10,100 nucleotides of DNA from Pseudomonadota bacterium (GCA_021828575.1 JAJZEL010000032.1:1-10100), one strand, 5' to 3'; counted from the first letter of the stretch, positions 1-6,532 are shown. A program made the numbers and translations. The notes: generated by a model not told the origin, from the letters alone.

Positions 1-84
1 ACCCTGACTGAAGGTCAGCGAGTCACGTTCGACGTGACCACGGGCCCTAAGGGTCAGCAGGCCTCTAATATCCGCATCGCGTAA
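1..84 (+). CDS. CspA-family cold-shock protein, C-terminal fragment
   Basis: Reading from base 1 gives 27 residues and a TAA stop at 82-84. The fragment contains TEGQRVTFDV, then GPKGQQASNIRIA at the end. The pattern 'EGQ-V-F-V ... GPKG-QA-NI' is the last strands (beta4-beta5) of the CspA cold-shock fold, a small cytoplasmic protein of about 67-70 residues that binds single-stranded RNA and DNA and melts RNA structure. The RNP1 and RNP2 motifs would lie upstream, outside the window. The gene ends with its own terminator, so it is probably monocistronic. Only about 40% of the protein is visible, so paralogue and start cannot be given. Confidence 0.88.
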   Translation, partial: TLTEGQRVTFDVTTGPKGQQASNIRIA

Positions 85-120
85 TTACGTCGACTCGGAT
101 CAAGAGACAAAACTCCGCAC

Positions 121-145
121 TTCGGTCGGTGACGCCTCTACCGAA
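121..145 (+). repeat. Small inverted repeat upstream of the csp terminator
   Basis: TTCGGT at 121-126 pairs with ACCGAA at 140-145 (6 bp, 13-nt loop). CGGT at 127-130 can pair instead with ACCG at 140-143. The right arm runs into the A-tract of the following terminator, so this hairpin and the terminator's A-U extension cannot both form fully. It may be a 3'-UTR structure of the cold-shock mRNA, or chance. Confidence 0.35.
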
Positions 146-173
146 AAAGCCCGGTTTCTGCCGGGCTTTTTTT
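144..173 (+). terminator. Rho-independent terminator of the cold-shock gene
   Basis: A tract AAAAA (144-148) precedes GCCCGG (149-154), a 6-nt loop (155-160), CCGGGC (161-166) and a run of seven T (167-173). The 6-bp GC stem, extended by A-U pairs from the A-tract, is a textbook intrinsic terminator about 60 nt after the csp stop. The A-tract also gives some function in the opposite direction, but no minus-strand gene ends here. Confidence 0.9.
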
Positions 174-180
174 ATCCAGT

Positions 181-186
181 TAGAAT
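181..186 (+). promoter_or_regulatory. Possible -10 element for the ABC-F gene
   Basis: TAGAAT matches TATAAT at five of six positions and lies 28 nt before the ATG at 215, just after the csp terminator, where a new promoter is expected. No good -35 is present: 17-18 nt upstream falls in the terminator loop and descending arm. Transcription would start near 192 and leave a leader of roughly 20 nt. This is a weak prediction. Confidence 0.3.
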
Positions 187-214
187 CTCCCTTTTCTATG
201 ACCTGCTCCATACC

Positions 215-2095
215 ATGATCGTTCTCAAGGATGTCGTTCTTCACCGGGGTACCAAAGTCCTGCTTGATGGCGCCAGCTTAACCATCAATCCTGGCGAGAA
301 CGTAGGCTTGGTGGGACGCAACGGTACCGGCAAATCCACCCTGTTTGCACTGCTGGATGGCAGCCTGCACGAAGATGGTGGCTTCTGTCAGGTACCGCTT
401 CATTGGCGTCGTGCACAGGTTGCGCAACACATGCCGGAAACTTCCATGAGCGCCACTGCCTTTGTCATCGAAGGTGATACCACCCTCATGGCAGCTCGAG
501 CGGAAGTGGCAGATGCCGAAGCCAGCGAGGATGGTGAACGCATGGGACAGGCATACACGACCCTTTACGACGCCGGAGAGGGTGATGCTGAAGCCCGCGC
601 CCAAACCTTATTGCTGGGCTTAGGGTTCATGCCTGATGAATTGGAACGTCCCGTGAATAGTTTTTCCGGGGGATGGCGCATGCGTCTTCAATTAGCCCGG
701 GCGCTGATTTGTCCCTCTGATCTGCTACTGCTGGATGAACCCACGAACCACCTGGATCTTGATGCATTGGTCTGGCTTGAATCCTGGCTCAAACGTTATC
801 CAGGTACGTTGATCGTGATCAGTCACGATCGCGATTTTCTGGAAGCCATCACCAAAGTTACGGTTCACCTGGAACGCGGCCAACTCACCCGTTATGGTGG
901 CTCTTACGAGTTCTTTGAAACCCAGCGCGCCCAAAAAATGTCACAAGAACAGGGAGCCTATGAGCGACAGCAGAGTGAAATTGCTCATCTGCAAAAATTC
1001 ATCGCCCGTTTCAAGGCCAAGGCCAGCAAAGCCAAGCAGGCGCAAAGCAGGGTCAAGGCGCTCGATCGCATGGAAAAACTGGGCCCAGTTCTGGCAGATG
1101 CCGATTTCACATTCAAGTTCGCAGCCCCCCATCACCTGCCAAACCCCATGCTGGTGTTGCACGAAGGCCGCTTGGGTTATTCCAAAACCGAACCTGCCAT
1201 TCTCGAACAAGTGGAATTGTCAGTACTGGCAGGACAACGCATCGGTATTCTGGGCGCCAACGGTCAGGGCAAGTCAACATTGGTGAAAACCATCGCTCAG
1301 GCCATCCCCCCTCTTTCGGGAGACCTGGTGAAAGGCCAAGGTTTGCGTATCGGCTATTTTGCGCAACAGGAAATGGACCTGCTCGATGCGGGCTCCAACC
1401 CACTGGAACATTATCTGCGCATGACCAAGGCCTTAGCTGCACAAGGCGGACTGGACGGACAGAGTACCCGCGAGCAAGACCTCAGAAGTTTTCTGGGGCA
1501 GTTTCATTTTGGCGGGGACCGCATCCATCAAGCCGTCGGCACCATGAGCGGCGGGGAAAAAGCCCGACTGGTCCTGAGTATGATCGTCTGGCAACGTCCC
1601 AATCTGCTATTGCTTGACGAACCCACCAATCACCTGGACTTGGCCACTCGTGAAGCGCTGTCCTTGGCTCTCAACGAATTCGACGGCACAGTCATGCTGG
1701 TGAGCCACGACCGCGCCCTGTTGCGTGAAGTCTGTGATGAATTCTGGCTGGTTTCGCGCGGACAGCTTGCTCCGTTCGATGGCGACCTCGAGGATTACCA
1801 GCGCCATCTTCTTGAGGAAGCACGACGCATCCGTTCTGCCGCCCAGAAGCCCGCAATTCCAGTATCCACTCCCGCGAGAGTCACCTCAGGACCGAGTCGA
1901 CCGAAAATCTCGACGCGAGCCATGGAAAAAATCGAGAAGCAGATAGCGAGCCTCTCTCGCGACAAAAACGCCCTCGAGGCTGAAATGGCTTCCAGTCAGG
2001 ACCCCGGCTGTTTGGCCAGTCTGGGCCAACGACTGGCCACCTTGGACCAGGAGCTGGAGTCACTGGAAGAGCAGTGGCTCACCATGAATGCCTGA
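215..2095 (+). CDS. yheS: ABC-F family ATPase, YheS-like
   Basis: This soluble protein of 626 residues carries two ABC ATPase domains and no membrane segment, the ABC-F plan. ABC-F proteins bind the ribosomal E site and act on translation rather than transport. Domain 1 has Walker A GRNGTGKS (34-41), signature SGGW (151-154) and Walker B LLLLDEP (170-176, catalytic E175). Domain 2 has Walker A GANGQGKS (347-354), signature SGGEKA (from 445) and Walker B LLLLDEP (464-470, E469). The linker at about 240-290 is Lys/Ala/Gln-rich (KAKASKAKQAQSRVKALDRM), the P-site tRNA interaction motif region. From about 535 to the end lies a charged, coiled-coil-like C-terminal extension. The start MIV-L and the linker resemble E. 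coli YheS closely; Uup is a second possibility. Both ATPase sites look intact. The start has no clear Shine-Dalgarno sequence. Confidence 0.93.
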   Translation: MIVLKDVVLHRGTKVLLDGASLTINPGENVGLVGRNGTGKSTLFALLDGSLHEDGGFCQVPLHWRRAQVAQHMPETSMSATAFVIEGDTTLMAARAEVADAEASEDGERMGQAYTTLYDAGEGDAEARAQTLLLGLGFMPDELERPVNSFSGGWRMRLQLARALICPSDLLLLDEPTNHLDLDALVWLESWLKRYPGTLIVISHDRDFLEAITKVTVHLERGQLTRYGGSYEFFETQRAQKMSQEQGAYERQQSEIAHLQKFIARFKAKASKAKQAQSRVKALDRMEKLGPVLADADFTFKFAAPHHLPNPMLVLHEGRLGYSKTEPAILEQVELSVLAGQRIGILGANGQGKSTLVKTIAQAIPPLSGDLVKGQGLRIGYFAQQEMDLLDAGSNPLEHYLRMTKALAAQGGLDGQSTREQDLRSFLGQFHFGGDRIHQAVGTMSGGEKARLVLSMIVWQRPNLLLLDEPTNHLDLATREALSLALNEFDGTVMLVSHDRALLREVCDEFWLVSRGQLAPFDGDLEDYQRHLLEEARRIRSAAQKPAIPVSTPARVTSGPSRPKISTRAMEKIEKQIASLSRDKNALEAEMASSQDPGCLASLGQRLATLDQELESLEEQWLTMNA

Positions 2096-2142
2096 AGGCT
2101 TCCTCGCAAAACCGCATAACGGTACATATCAACGCCTCACAC

Positions 2143-2697
2143 TCACTTACCATGCCCTGGTGGCATCATGCGCTGTAGCAAATGGTCTTTCATGATCCAC
2201 TGGTGATAAATGGCGGCAGTTACGTGCAAGCCCACCAGAACCAGCAATCCGATCGCCACGGCCTGATGGACATCACCCATTTCGTGCCCCCATCCCGATC
2301 CTTTTGGAGACAATGCGGGCAACGACAACAGGCCCAACAGTTTCACATCCCATCCACGCGAGGAAGCATTAGTCCATCCCAGCACGGGCAATATCAGGAG
2401 TATGGCGTAAAGGAGTTTGTGAACAGCCTTGGCAGCCATGGTCTGCAATAGCGTCATGGGCACATCGGCTGGCGCCGAATGGGTCAGGCGCCACAGAATC
2501 CTGAGAATCACCACGGTCAGGATGAGCGTTCCAAAAAAAATATGCCAGGCAATCAGTCCCTCTGGTTTCGTATCTTTATGCACGTCCGGCATGGTCCATG
2601 CGATGGCAAATTCGATCATCAGAAGACCCAGTACCAACCAGTGAAAAAATCTTGACACCGGATCGTAGCGGGATGTAGGCGTGTTCAGTGTATCCAT
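2143..2697 (-). CDS. Cytochrome b561 family membrane protein
   Basis: A 184-residue integral membrane protein with four hydrophobic segments at about 17-34, 50-68, 92-107 and 145-164. The histidines expected to hold two b-type hemes are present: H19 (RFFHW), H52 (AWHIFFG), H144 (DVHQA) and H158 (GLHVT). The spacing fits the bacterial CybB-type b561 family (about 175-190 residues). CybB oxidises ubiquinol; related proteins are membrane electron carriers for other periplasmic partners. A good ribosome-binding site, AGGAG, sits 6 nt before the ATG. A sigma70-like promoter lies upstream. The gene is alone on its strand, convergent with the ABC-F gene (47 nt between stops, no clear terminator) and divergent from ppk2. 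The electron partner cannot be inferred. Confidence 0.9.
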   Translation of the reverse strand: MDTLNTPTSRYDPVSRFFHWLVLGLLMIEFAIAWTMPDVHKDTKPEGLIAWHIFFGTLILTVVILRILWRLTHSAPADVPMTLLQTMAAKAVHKLLYAILLILPVLGWTNASSRGWDVKLLGLLSLPALSPKGSGWGHEMGDVHQAVAIGLLVLVGLHVTAAIYHQWIMKDHLLQRMMPPGHGK

Positions 2698-2734
2698 TTT
2701 TTCTCCTGGGATGGCTTATGCAAAGAGCCCGAAG

Positions 2735-2763
2735 AGTCTAGCAACCTCGCCACTGTTGTTCAA
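2735..2763 (-). promoter_or_regulatory. Sigma70-like promoter for the cytochrome b561 gene
   Basis: On the minus strand TTGAAC (2763-2758, -35) is followed after exactly 17 nt by TAGACT (2740-2735, -10). Each hexamer matches consensus at four of six positions. The -10 lies about 38 nt before the ATG at 2697, giving a leader of about 30 nt that contains the AGGAG site. Spacing and location are right; strength is unknown. Confidence 0.5.
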
Positions 2764-2799
2764 TGTGCTTTTCGTGAACGACATTTACATTTAAGAACC

Positions 2800-2805
2800 T
2801 TGACT
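2800..2805 (+). promoter_or_regulatory. Possible -35 element upstream of ppk2
   Basis: TTGACT matches the -35 consensus TTGACA at five of six positions. The sequence 16-19 nt downstream (around 2822-2828) has no good TATAAT match, so this is at most half a promoter. The gap 2698-2842 between the divergent b561 and ppk2 genes should contain both promoters; I see no clear operator or riboswitch in it. Confidence 0.25.
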
Positions 2806-2842
2806 TCCCTTTTTTCCTCATTCACTCTTTTGCAGTCAACAT

Positions 2843-3640
2843 GTGCCCCAGAAACCATTCTTACAAACGATGAAAGTGAATCACGATTCACCCGACGAAC
2901 TCGCTGCCCACATGCATCTCCTGCAAATTGAACTGGTCAAGCTGCAACGCCATTTCATTCAGCAAGGTGAACGCATCCTCGTCATTCTGGAGGGTCGTGA
3001 CGGGGCCGGAAAGGATGGCACCATCAAACGAATCGTGGAACACCTCAGCCCACGTGACACACGGGTGGTAGCGCTTGGCAAACCTTCCGACCGCGAATCA
3101 GGCCAGTGGTTCTTTCAGCGCTACGTACCGCACCTCCCCGCCCGGGGCGAATTCGTACTGTTCAACAGAAGTTGGTATAACCGGGCAGGAGTAGAACCAG
3201 TCATGGGCTTCTGCACCCCCCAGGAGCATGAAGAGTTCATGAAAACCGTCGTTCCTTTCGAGGAAATGCTCGCGAATTCAGGCATTCGCCTGTTGAAATA
3301 CTATCTGGACATTACCCGCCAGGAACAGGAACACCGCCTGGAAGACCGGCGCCGCAATCCCCTCAAGCAGTGGAAGATCAGCCCCATTGATCAGGTAGCC
3401 CTGCACAAGTGGAAAGCCTATGGGCACGCACGTGACGTCATGTTGCAGCGGACTCATCACAAAGCTGCTCCGTGGACAGTCATTCGTGCCGACGACAAGC
3501 ACCTAGCACGCCTGAACATCATCTGTCACTTGCTGTCACAGATCGACTATCCTGACCGGGACCCGGCGCTGCTGGATTGGGACACAAAAGTGGTGATCGA
3601 ATGGCCTACGGAATCCGCAGGACTGCCGCCTTTGGCGTAA
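2843..3640 (+). CDS. ppk2: Polyphosphate kinase 2 (PPK2), one-domain, class I-like
   Basis: The product transfers phosphate between inorganic polyphosphate and nucleotides, in class I mainly making NTP from NDP. Of 265 residues, the P-loop is GRDGAGKD (51-58), with K57 the Walker lysine. The Walker B region is FNRSWYNRAGVEP (107-119), followed by VMGFCT. The lid segment RNPLKQWKISPID (171-183) carries the basic residues that hold polyphosphate. WFFQRYVPHLPARGE (89-103) is also typical. Position 108 is Asn where many class I members have Asp; both occur in the wider family. The start is uncertain: GTG at 2843 gives 265 residues, ATG at 2870 gives 256, and neither has a clear Shine-Dalgarno. 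The stop is 1 nt from the DUF1614 gene, so the two are probably co-transcribed. Family is certain; the preferred nucleotide (ADP, GDP or AMP) is inferred. Confidence 0.93.
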   Translation: MPQKPFLQTMKVNHDSPDELAAHMHLLQIELVKLQRHFIQQGERILVILEGRDGAGKDGTIKRIVEHLSPRDTRVVALGKPSDRESGQWFFQRYVPHLPARGEFVLFNRSWYNRAGVEPVMGFCTPQEHEEFMKTVVPFEEMLANSGIRLLKYYLDITRQEQEHRLEDRRRNPLKQWKISPIDQVALHKWKAYGHARDVMLQRTHHKAAPWTVIRADDKHLARLNIICHLLSQIDYPDRDPALLDWDTKVVIEWPTESAGLPPLA

Positions 3641-3641
3641 C

Positions 3642-4340
3642 ATGTCAGGCTGGCCTGACCTGAACACGGAGAATTCGTTGCCTTTTTCGCCCTTTCGACT
3701 GCTATTGTTGATGGCAGCCCTGATTTTCTTCATCATTTTCGTCCAACTGGGCGCCATTAGCATCGCCTTCGAAAAACTCGGACTGTCAGACCATTCTGCA
3801 TACCTTCTCCTGTTTGCCACGCTGGTGGGCAGCATGGTGAACCTGCCCCTCATGAGTATTGAGTCGAATTCCACGGGACGCCCTCCTCAGGGCTTCTTTC
3901 GCGGAGGCCGGGCCATGTTTGCCCCCGAATTCATGGATGGAAAAACCCATATCCTCGTCAATGTGGGAGGGGCTCTGATTCCCTTTGCATTCTCCCTCTA
4001 CCTGCTGGTGCACCATCCCATCAGCCTTCTCGATGTTTCTCTCTCCGTAGGGCTGGTTTCTGCCCTGGCTCACGCCCTGAGTCGTCCAGTACCGGGGGTG
4101 GGAATTGGCATGCCCATGTTCATCGTCCCGGTGGCCGCCGCTTTGATTGCCTCATTTCTGGCCCCTGAACAGCGTGCGCCCCTGGCCTATATTTCCGGGT
4201 CTCTCGGGGTGCTGGTGGGAGCAGACCTGACTCGGCTGAAGGACATTCGCAATCTGGGAGCTCCCTTGGCCTCCATTGGAGGCGCAGGCACCTTTGATGG
4301 CATCTTCCTGGCAGGTTTTCTGGCCGTACTCCTGGCCTGA
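3642..4340 (+). CDS. DUF1614 family membrane protein
   Basis: The product has 232 residues and is strongly hydrophobic, with likely membrane segments near 19-42, 53-72, 104-124, 131-147, 157-175, 183-196 and 219-232. Conserved-looking motifs are AFEKLGLS (42-49), NVGGALIPF (107-115), RPVPGVGI (148-155), VGADL (192-196) and SIGGAGTFDGIF (211-222). The last motif and the length match DUF1614, a family of unknown function. Polar and glycine-rich motifs inside predicted helices suggest a channel, transporter or intramembrane enzyme, but no activity can be assigned. Two starts are possible: ATG at 3642, 1 nt after the ppk2 stop and without a ribosome-binding site, or TTG at 3678, preceded by GGAG with 6-nt spacing, giving 220 residues that begin next to the first helix. 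Translational coupling to ppk2 is likely with either start. Confidence 0.8.
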   Translation: MSGWPDLNTENSLPFSPFRLLLLMAALIFFIIFVQLGAISIAFEKLGLSDHSAYLLLFATLVGSMVNLPLMSIESNSTGRPPQGFFRGGRAMFAPEFMDGKTHILVNVGGALIPFAFSLYLLVHHPISLLDVSLSVGLVSALAHALSRPVPGVGIGMPMFIVPVAAALIASFLAPEQRAPLAYISGSLGVLVGADLTRLKDIRNLGAPLASIGGAGTFDGIFLAGFLAVLLA

Positions 4341-4357
4341 ACATCTCGGATCAACCC

Positions 4358-4801
4358 ATGTTCAGCACACGCATTCAGTCAATTTTCTGGGTCACCGCCC
4401 AGTTCCTTCTGGTGTTCATGATCGCCCTGTGGTCCCTACCCTGGCATTTGCAAGCAAGGGCACTGATCTTTGGAGGGACCTCCATCCTCATGGGCTTCTG
4501 GGTCATGTTCCACAACCGTCCAGGCAATTTCCGTATTCGCCCAGAACCCCTGCCCACAGCACGCCTTATCACCACTGGGCCTTATCGTCACATGAGACAC
4601 CCCATGTATGTAACCCTGCTGCTGGCCACCCTGGCGCTAGTGAGCGAAACCCCGGATACCGTGGATTGGATCTTGTGGGGATTATTGCTGGTCGTGCTGA
4701 ATTTCAAGGCCACTCTGGAGGAACACCTGCTGGAAGAACGCTGGCCTGACTACGCGGAGTACCGTCGCCAAACTTGGCGCTTCTTTCCCAGTCTTTGGTA
4801 A
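4358..4801 (+). CDS. Isoprenylcysteine carboxyl methyltransferase / PEMT-like membrane methyltransferase
   Basis: A 147-residue membrane protein with hydrophobic segments at about 9-27, 34-50, 83-96 and 103-116. The hallmark is GPYRHMRHPMY (74-84), preceded by NFRIRPEP (57-64) and followed by EEHLLEERWPDYAEY (121-135) and a terminal RFFPSLW. This arrangement (G-P-Y-R-x-x-R-H-P-M-Y, then a Glu pair and P-x-Y-x-x-Y) is the S-adenosylmethionine site of the ICMT/PEMT superfamily of integral-membrane methyltransferases. In bacteria the substrates of such short members are mostly unknown (lipid, isoprenoid or small molecule); a role in prenylated-protein methylation should not be assumed. It follows the DUF1614 gene by 17 nt and probably ends the ppk2 transcription unit. 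The ATG lacks an evident Shine-Dalgarno. Confidence 0.82.
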   Translation: MFSTRIQSIFWVTAQFLLVFMIALWSLPWHLQARALIFGGTSILMGFWVMFHNRPGNFRIRPEPLPTARLITTGPYRHMRHPMYVTLLLATLALVSETPDTVDWILWGLLLVVLNFKATLEEHLLEERWPDYAEYRRQTWRFFPSLW

Positions 4802-4803
4802 AT

Positions 4804-5481
4804 TCATCGCTCCGCCACAATCCTGAAACTGATCTCAACGGGATCTTCCACGCGCAGTGCTCCACCCAGCACAGATAAAGGCACAATGCCGTAGTCGCTT
4901 TGCTTCAGGGTCAGAAATCCGCTGGCCTGCAACCGATCAGGTGTGGCCTCCACCTCCAGAGGAATCAGGTAGTCGTGGCGAACCCCGTGCAGTTCGATTT
5001 CCACATGGCAGTGACGGAACGTATCCCGTTCGCATTGCACCTGAACGCTGGCCTGCGGATAATGAGCCGTTTGCAGCACGTGAACCTGCATGTTGTGGCG
5101 CGTCCCCCTGATTGCCTCATCGGAAACCTCCGGGTCCAGCCCTGCCGCCTGTCGCAATGCAGGTTCATCCACGCTCAGCGAGTCCAAGGGTATGCGGAGG
5201 AGGGCCAGCCTCTGCTCGAGAGAGACATGACCGGTCATTGCATGGGACGCCACCACGTGGTCGTGCCCCAACCGGGCCAGAACACCTCCCCGGCGTACCA
5301 GCACCGTCACCAGGGATTGTCCAGGCACCAGGTGATATTGCGCGCCTCTGGCCACAGCAGCAGGATGAGGATTGCTCACGGAGGATGGTGGCGAGCCCGA
5401 CCCCTGGCCGGACAACGTGCAGGCAGCCAGCAGACATGACAGAAATGACACTCTCAGGGAAATGCACATGAACGTCCACAT
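4804..5481 (-). CDS. YceI-like lipoprotein
   Basis: The product has 225 residues. A short hydrophobic signal (about 6-20) ends in the lipobox L-A-A-C with lipidation at C21, followed by a Gly/Ser/Pro-rich linker to about 45, so it should be membrane-anchored and face the periplasm. Residues about 48-225 resemble the YceI lipocalin-like beta-barrel: YHLVPGQSLVTVLV, VLARLGHDHVV (67-77), then alternating strands such as MQVHVLQTAHYPQASVQVQ and FLTLKQSDYGIVPLSVLGG. YceI proteins bind polyisoprenoids or other amphiphiles; ligand and function here are unknown. Most YceI proteins are soluble and periplasmic, so the lipid anchor is less usual. The start is either ATG at 5481 or ATG at 5469 (residue 5); both keep the lipobox. 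The 3' end is 2 nt from the methyltransferase gene, and the 5' end overlaps the divergent phosphoesterase gene. Confidence 0.78.
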   Translation of the reverse strand: MWTFMCISLRVSFLSCLLAACTLSGQGSGSPPSSVSNPHPAAVARGAQYHLVPGQSLVTVLVRRGGVLARLGHDHVVASHAMTGHVSLEQRLALLRIPLDSLSVDEPALRQAAGLDPEVSDEAIRGTRHNMQVHVLQTAHYPQASVQVQCERDTFRHCHVEIELHGVRHDYLIPLEVEATPDRLQASGFLTLKQSDYGIVPLSVLGGALRVEDPVEISFRIVAER

Positions 5482-6220
5482 CCTATCCGATCTGCATCTG
5501 GAACGCAGGCTCTATGATGTTTCAGAAACGGCCAGGAAGGCCGACCTTATCATCCTGGCAGGCGATATCCATGAAGGTACACAAGGCATGGCGTGGGCCG
5601 CCACCCAGTTTGACTGCAAGGTATTGTACGTGGCGGGCAACCATGAGTACTATCACGGCCATCTGGAAAAAACGCTCGATGCACTACGTACGGCAAGCAA
5701 CGACCATGTGCAATTCCTGGAGCAGCAGGAACTGGTTCTGGAGGGTGTGCGTTTTCTTGGGTCTACGGGCTGGACTGATTTTTCGGCACTGGGCAACAGT
5801 TCTGCCTCAGCTTGGGCGACTCGCCAACGCTATGGTGATTTCGACGCCATCAGGGCAGCCAACGGACGATGGGTCCAGCAGGCCGATTTTTCTGAACTCA
5901 ACCACAATGCCCGTCAGTGGCTGGCAGAACGCCTTTCCATACCCTTCGAAGGTCCCACTGTCGTCATTACCCACTATGCCCCGTCAGCCCGCTCCATGTC
6001 TCCACAGGAGACCCTGGTGGCTGCCGATGCTTCGTTCTTCAACCATTGGGATGATCTGTTCAGGGCAGCAGTCCCGTTATGGATTCACGGCCATACCCAC
6101 ATGGCCGTGGATTACCTGCAATCAGGCACCCGGGTCCTGTCCAATCCCCGCGGGACCCGGGATGAAGTGACCGGTTTCTCTGGCGATTGCCAAGTGGCCC
6201 TGGTACAGCCGGGGCAGTGA
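5468..6220 (+). CDS. Calcineurin-like metallophosphoesterase
   Basis: The product has 250 residues with every metal-site motif of the calcineurin-like fold, in order: SDLHLE (D8, H10), AGDIH (G32, D33), AGNHE (G57-N58-H59-E60), VITHYAPS (H169) and HGHTH (H207, H209, H211). These bind two metal ions and hydrolyse phosphomono- or phosphodiesters. There is no signal peptide, so it is cytoplasmic. The substrate cannot be read from sequence; relatives act on nucleotides, cyclic nucleotides or phosphoproteins. I chose ATG at 5468 because AGGGA (5456-5460) lies 7 nt upstream and the DxH motif then falls at residue 8, normal for the family. The frame is open further upstream to 5372, but that extension is the antisense of the yceI-like gene. 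It ends 7 nt from the convergent cbbN-like gene. Confidence 0.9.
   Translation: MNVHILSDLHLERRLYDVSETARKADLIILAGDIHEGTQGMAWAATQFDCKVLYVAGNHEYYHGHLEKTLDALRTASNDHVQFLEQQELVLEGVRFLGSTGWTDFSALGNSSASAWATRQRYGDFDAIRAANGRWVQQADFSELNHNARQWLAERLSIPFEGPTVVITHYAPSARSMSPQETLVAADASFFNHWDDLFRAAVPLWIHGHTHMAVDYLQSGTRVLSNPRGTRDEVTGFSGDCQVALVQPGQ
6129..6161. repeat. Perfect 9-bp GC-rich inverted repeat inside the phosphoesterase gene
   Basis: CCCGGGTCC (6129-6137) is the exact reverse complement of GGACCCGGG (6153-6161), with 15 nt between. On the plus strand the stem can extend inward by U-G, G-C and U-G pairs. It lies in codons for G-T-R ... G-T-R near the C-terminus of the phosphoesterase, and 67 nt beyond the stop of the cbb operon read from the other strand. 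No T-run follows on either strand, so it is not a classical intrinsic terminator. Confidence 0.6.
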
Positions 6221-6227
6221 CCGGCAA

Positions 6228-6530
6228 TCAATCATCATCACTCAGCTCAGGGTTCCAGCCCCGGGTGCGGGCACGGGCAATAGCCTCCTGATGGATGCGC
6301 TCGTAACGCTCCCTGAGTGCCTCCGGCAACCGGCTGGGCAGGTGACCATGTTTTTCCCACTGAGCAAACACCTGTTCATAGAGCCCCTGGATTTGGGCTC
6401 CCGTCCAGCCTGCGCCATCCTGATCTTCGGGAAGCAAGCCAAATACCCAGGCGTCCTTGAAAATCTGCCCCAGATGCGTCATGCCCCCATTGATGTCTTC
6501 AAACACGCCTGCATAACGTTGCTGTTCCAT
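6228..6530 (-). CDS. cbbN: Small conserved protein after cbbO, CbbN-like
   Basis: A 100-residue, soluble, mostly helical protein, rich in Trp and acidic near its end (ELSDDD). Segments of note are FEDINGGMTHLGQIFKDAWVFGLLPE (about residues 10-35), WTGAQIQGLYEQVFAQWEKHG (42-62) and a basic amphipathic helix LPEALRERYERIHQEAIARA (68-87). I see no signal peptide, membrane segment or known catalytic motif. The start is ATG at 6530, preceded by GAGGTG, which overlaps the cbbO stop; only 2 nt separate the stop from this ATG, so translation is coupled. A GTG at 6536 would also be open but would sit within that site. Small genes of unknown function follow cbbO in some autotrophs, for example cbbN in the cbbLSQON operon of Nitrosomonas europaea. 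The symbol rests on position and size, not on an alignment. Confidence 0.68.
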   Translation of the reverse strand: MEQQRYAGVFEDINGGMTHLGQIFKDAWVFGLLPEDQDGAGWTGAQIQGLYEQVFAQWEKHGHLPSRLPEALRERYERIHQEAIARARTRGWNPELSDDD

Positions 6531-6532
6531 GA

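Noticed and set aside
2152..2166. ATGCC/GGCAT hairpin at the end of the b561 gene as a terminator for the convergent pair
   Set aside because: The stem is only 5 bp, lies within coding sequence and has no T-run on either strand.
3155..3195. Asn in place of Asp at position 108 of PPK2 as a sign of an inactive enzyme
   Set aside because: Asn is found at this place in other PPK2-family proteins, and the P-loop and lid are intact, so it is not a convincing defect.
4900..5439. 179-codon plus-strand frame opposite the yceI-like gene
   Set aside because: The minus-strand frame has a lipobox and a YceI-like barrel; this frame has neither a signal nor a domain.
5372..5467. N-terminal extension of the metallophosphoesterase by 32 codons
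   Set aside because: The DxH metal motif belongs near the N-terminus, ATG 5468 has a well-placed AGGGA, and the extension is antisense to the lipoprotein signal and linker.
5514..6170. 218-codon frame in another phase inside the phosphoesterase gene
   Set aside because: The true frame contains all five metallophosphoesterase motifs; this is a shifted shadow with no domain.
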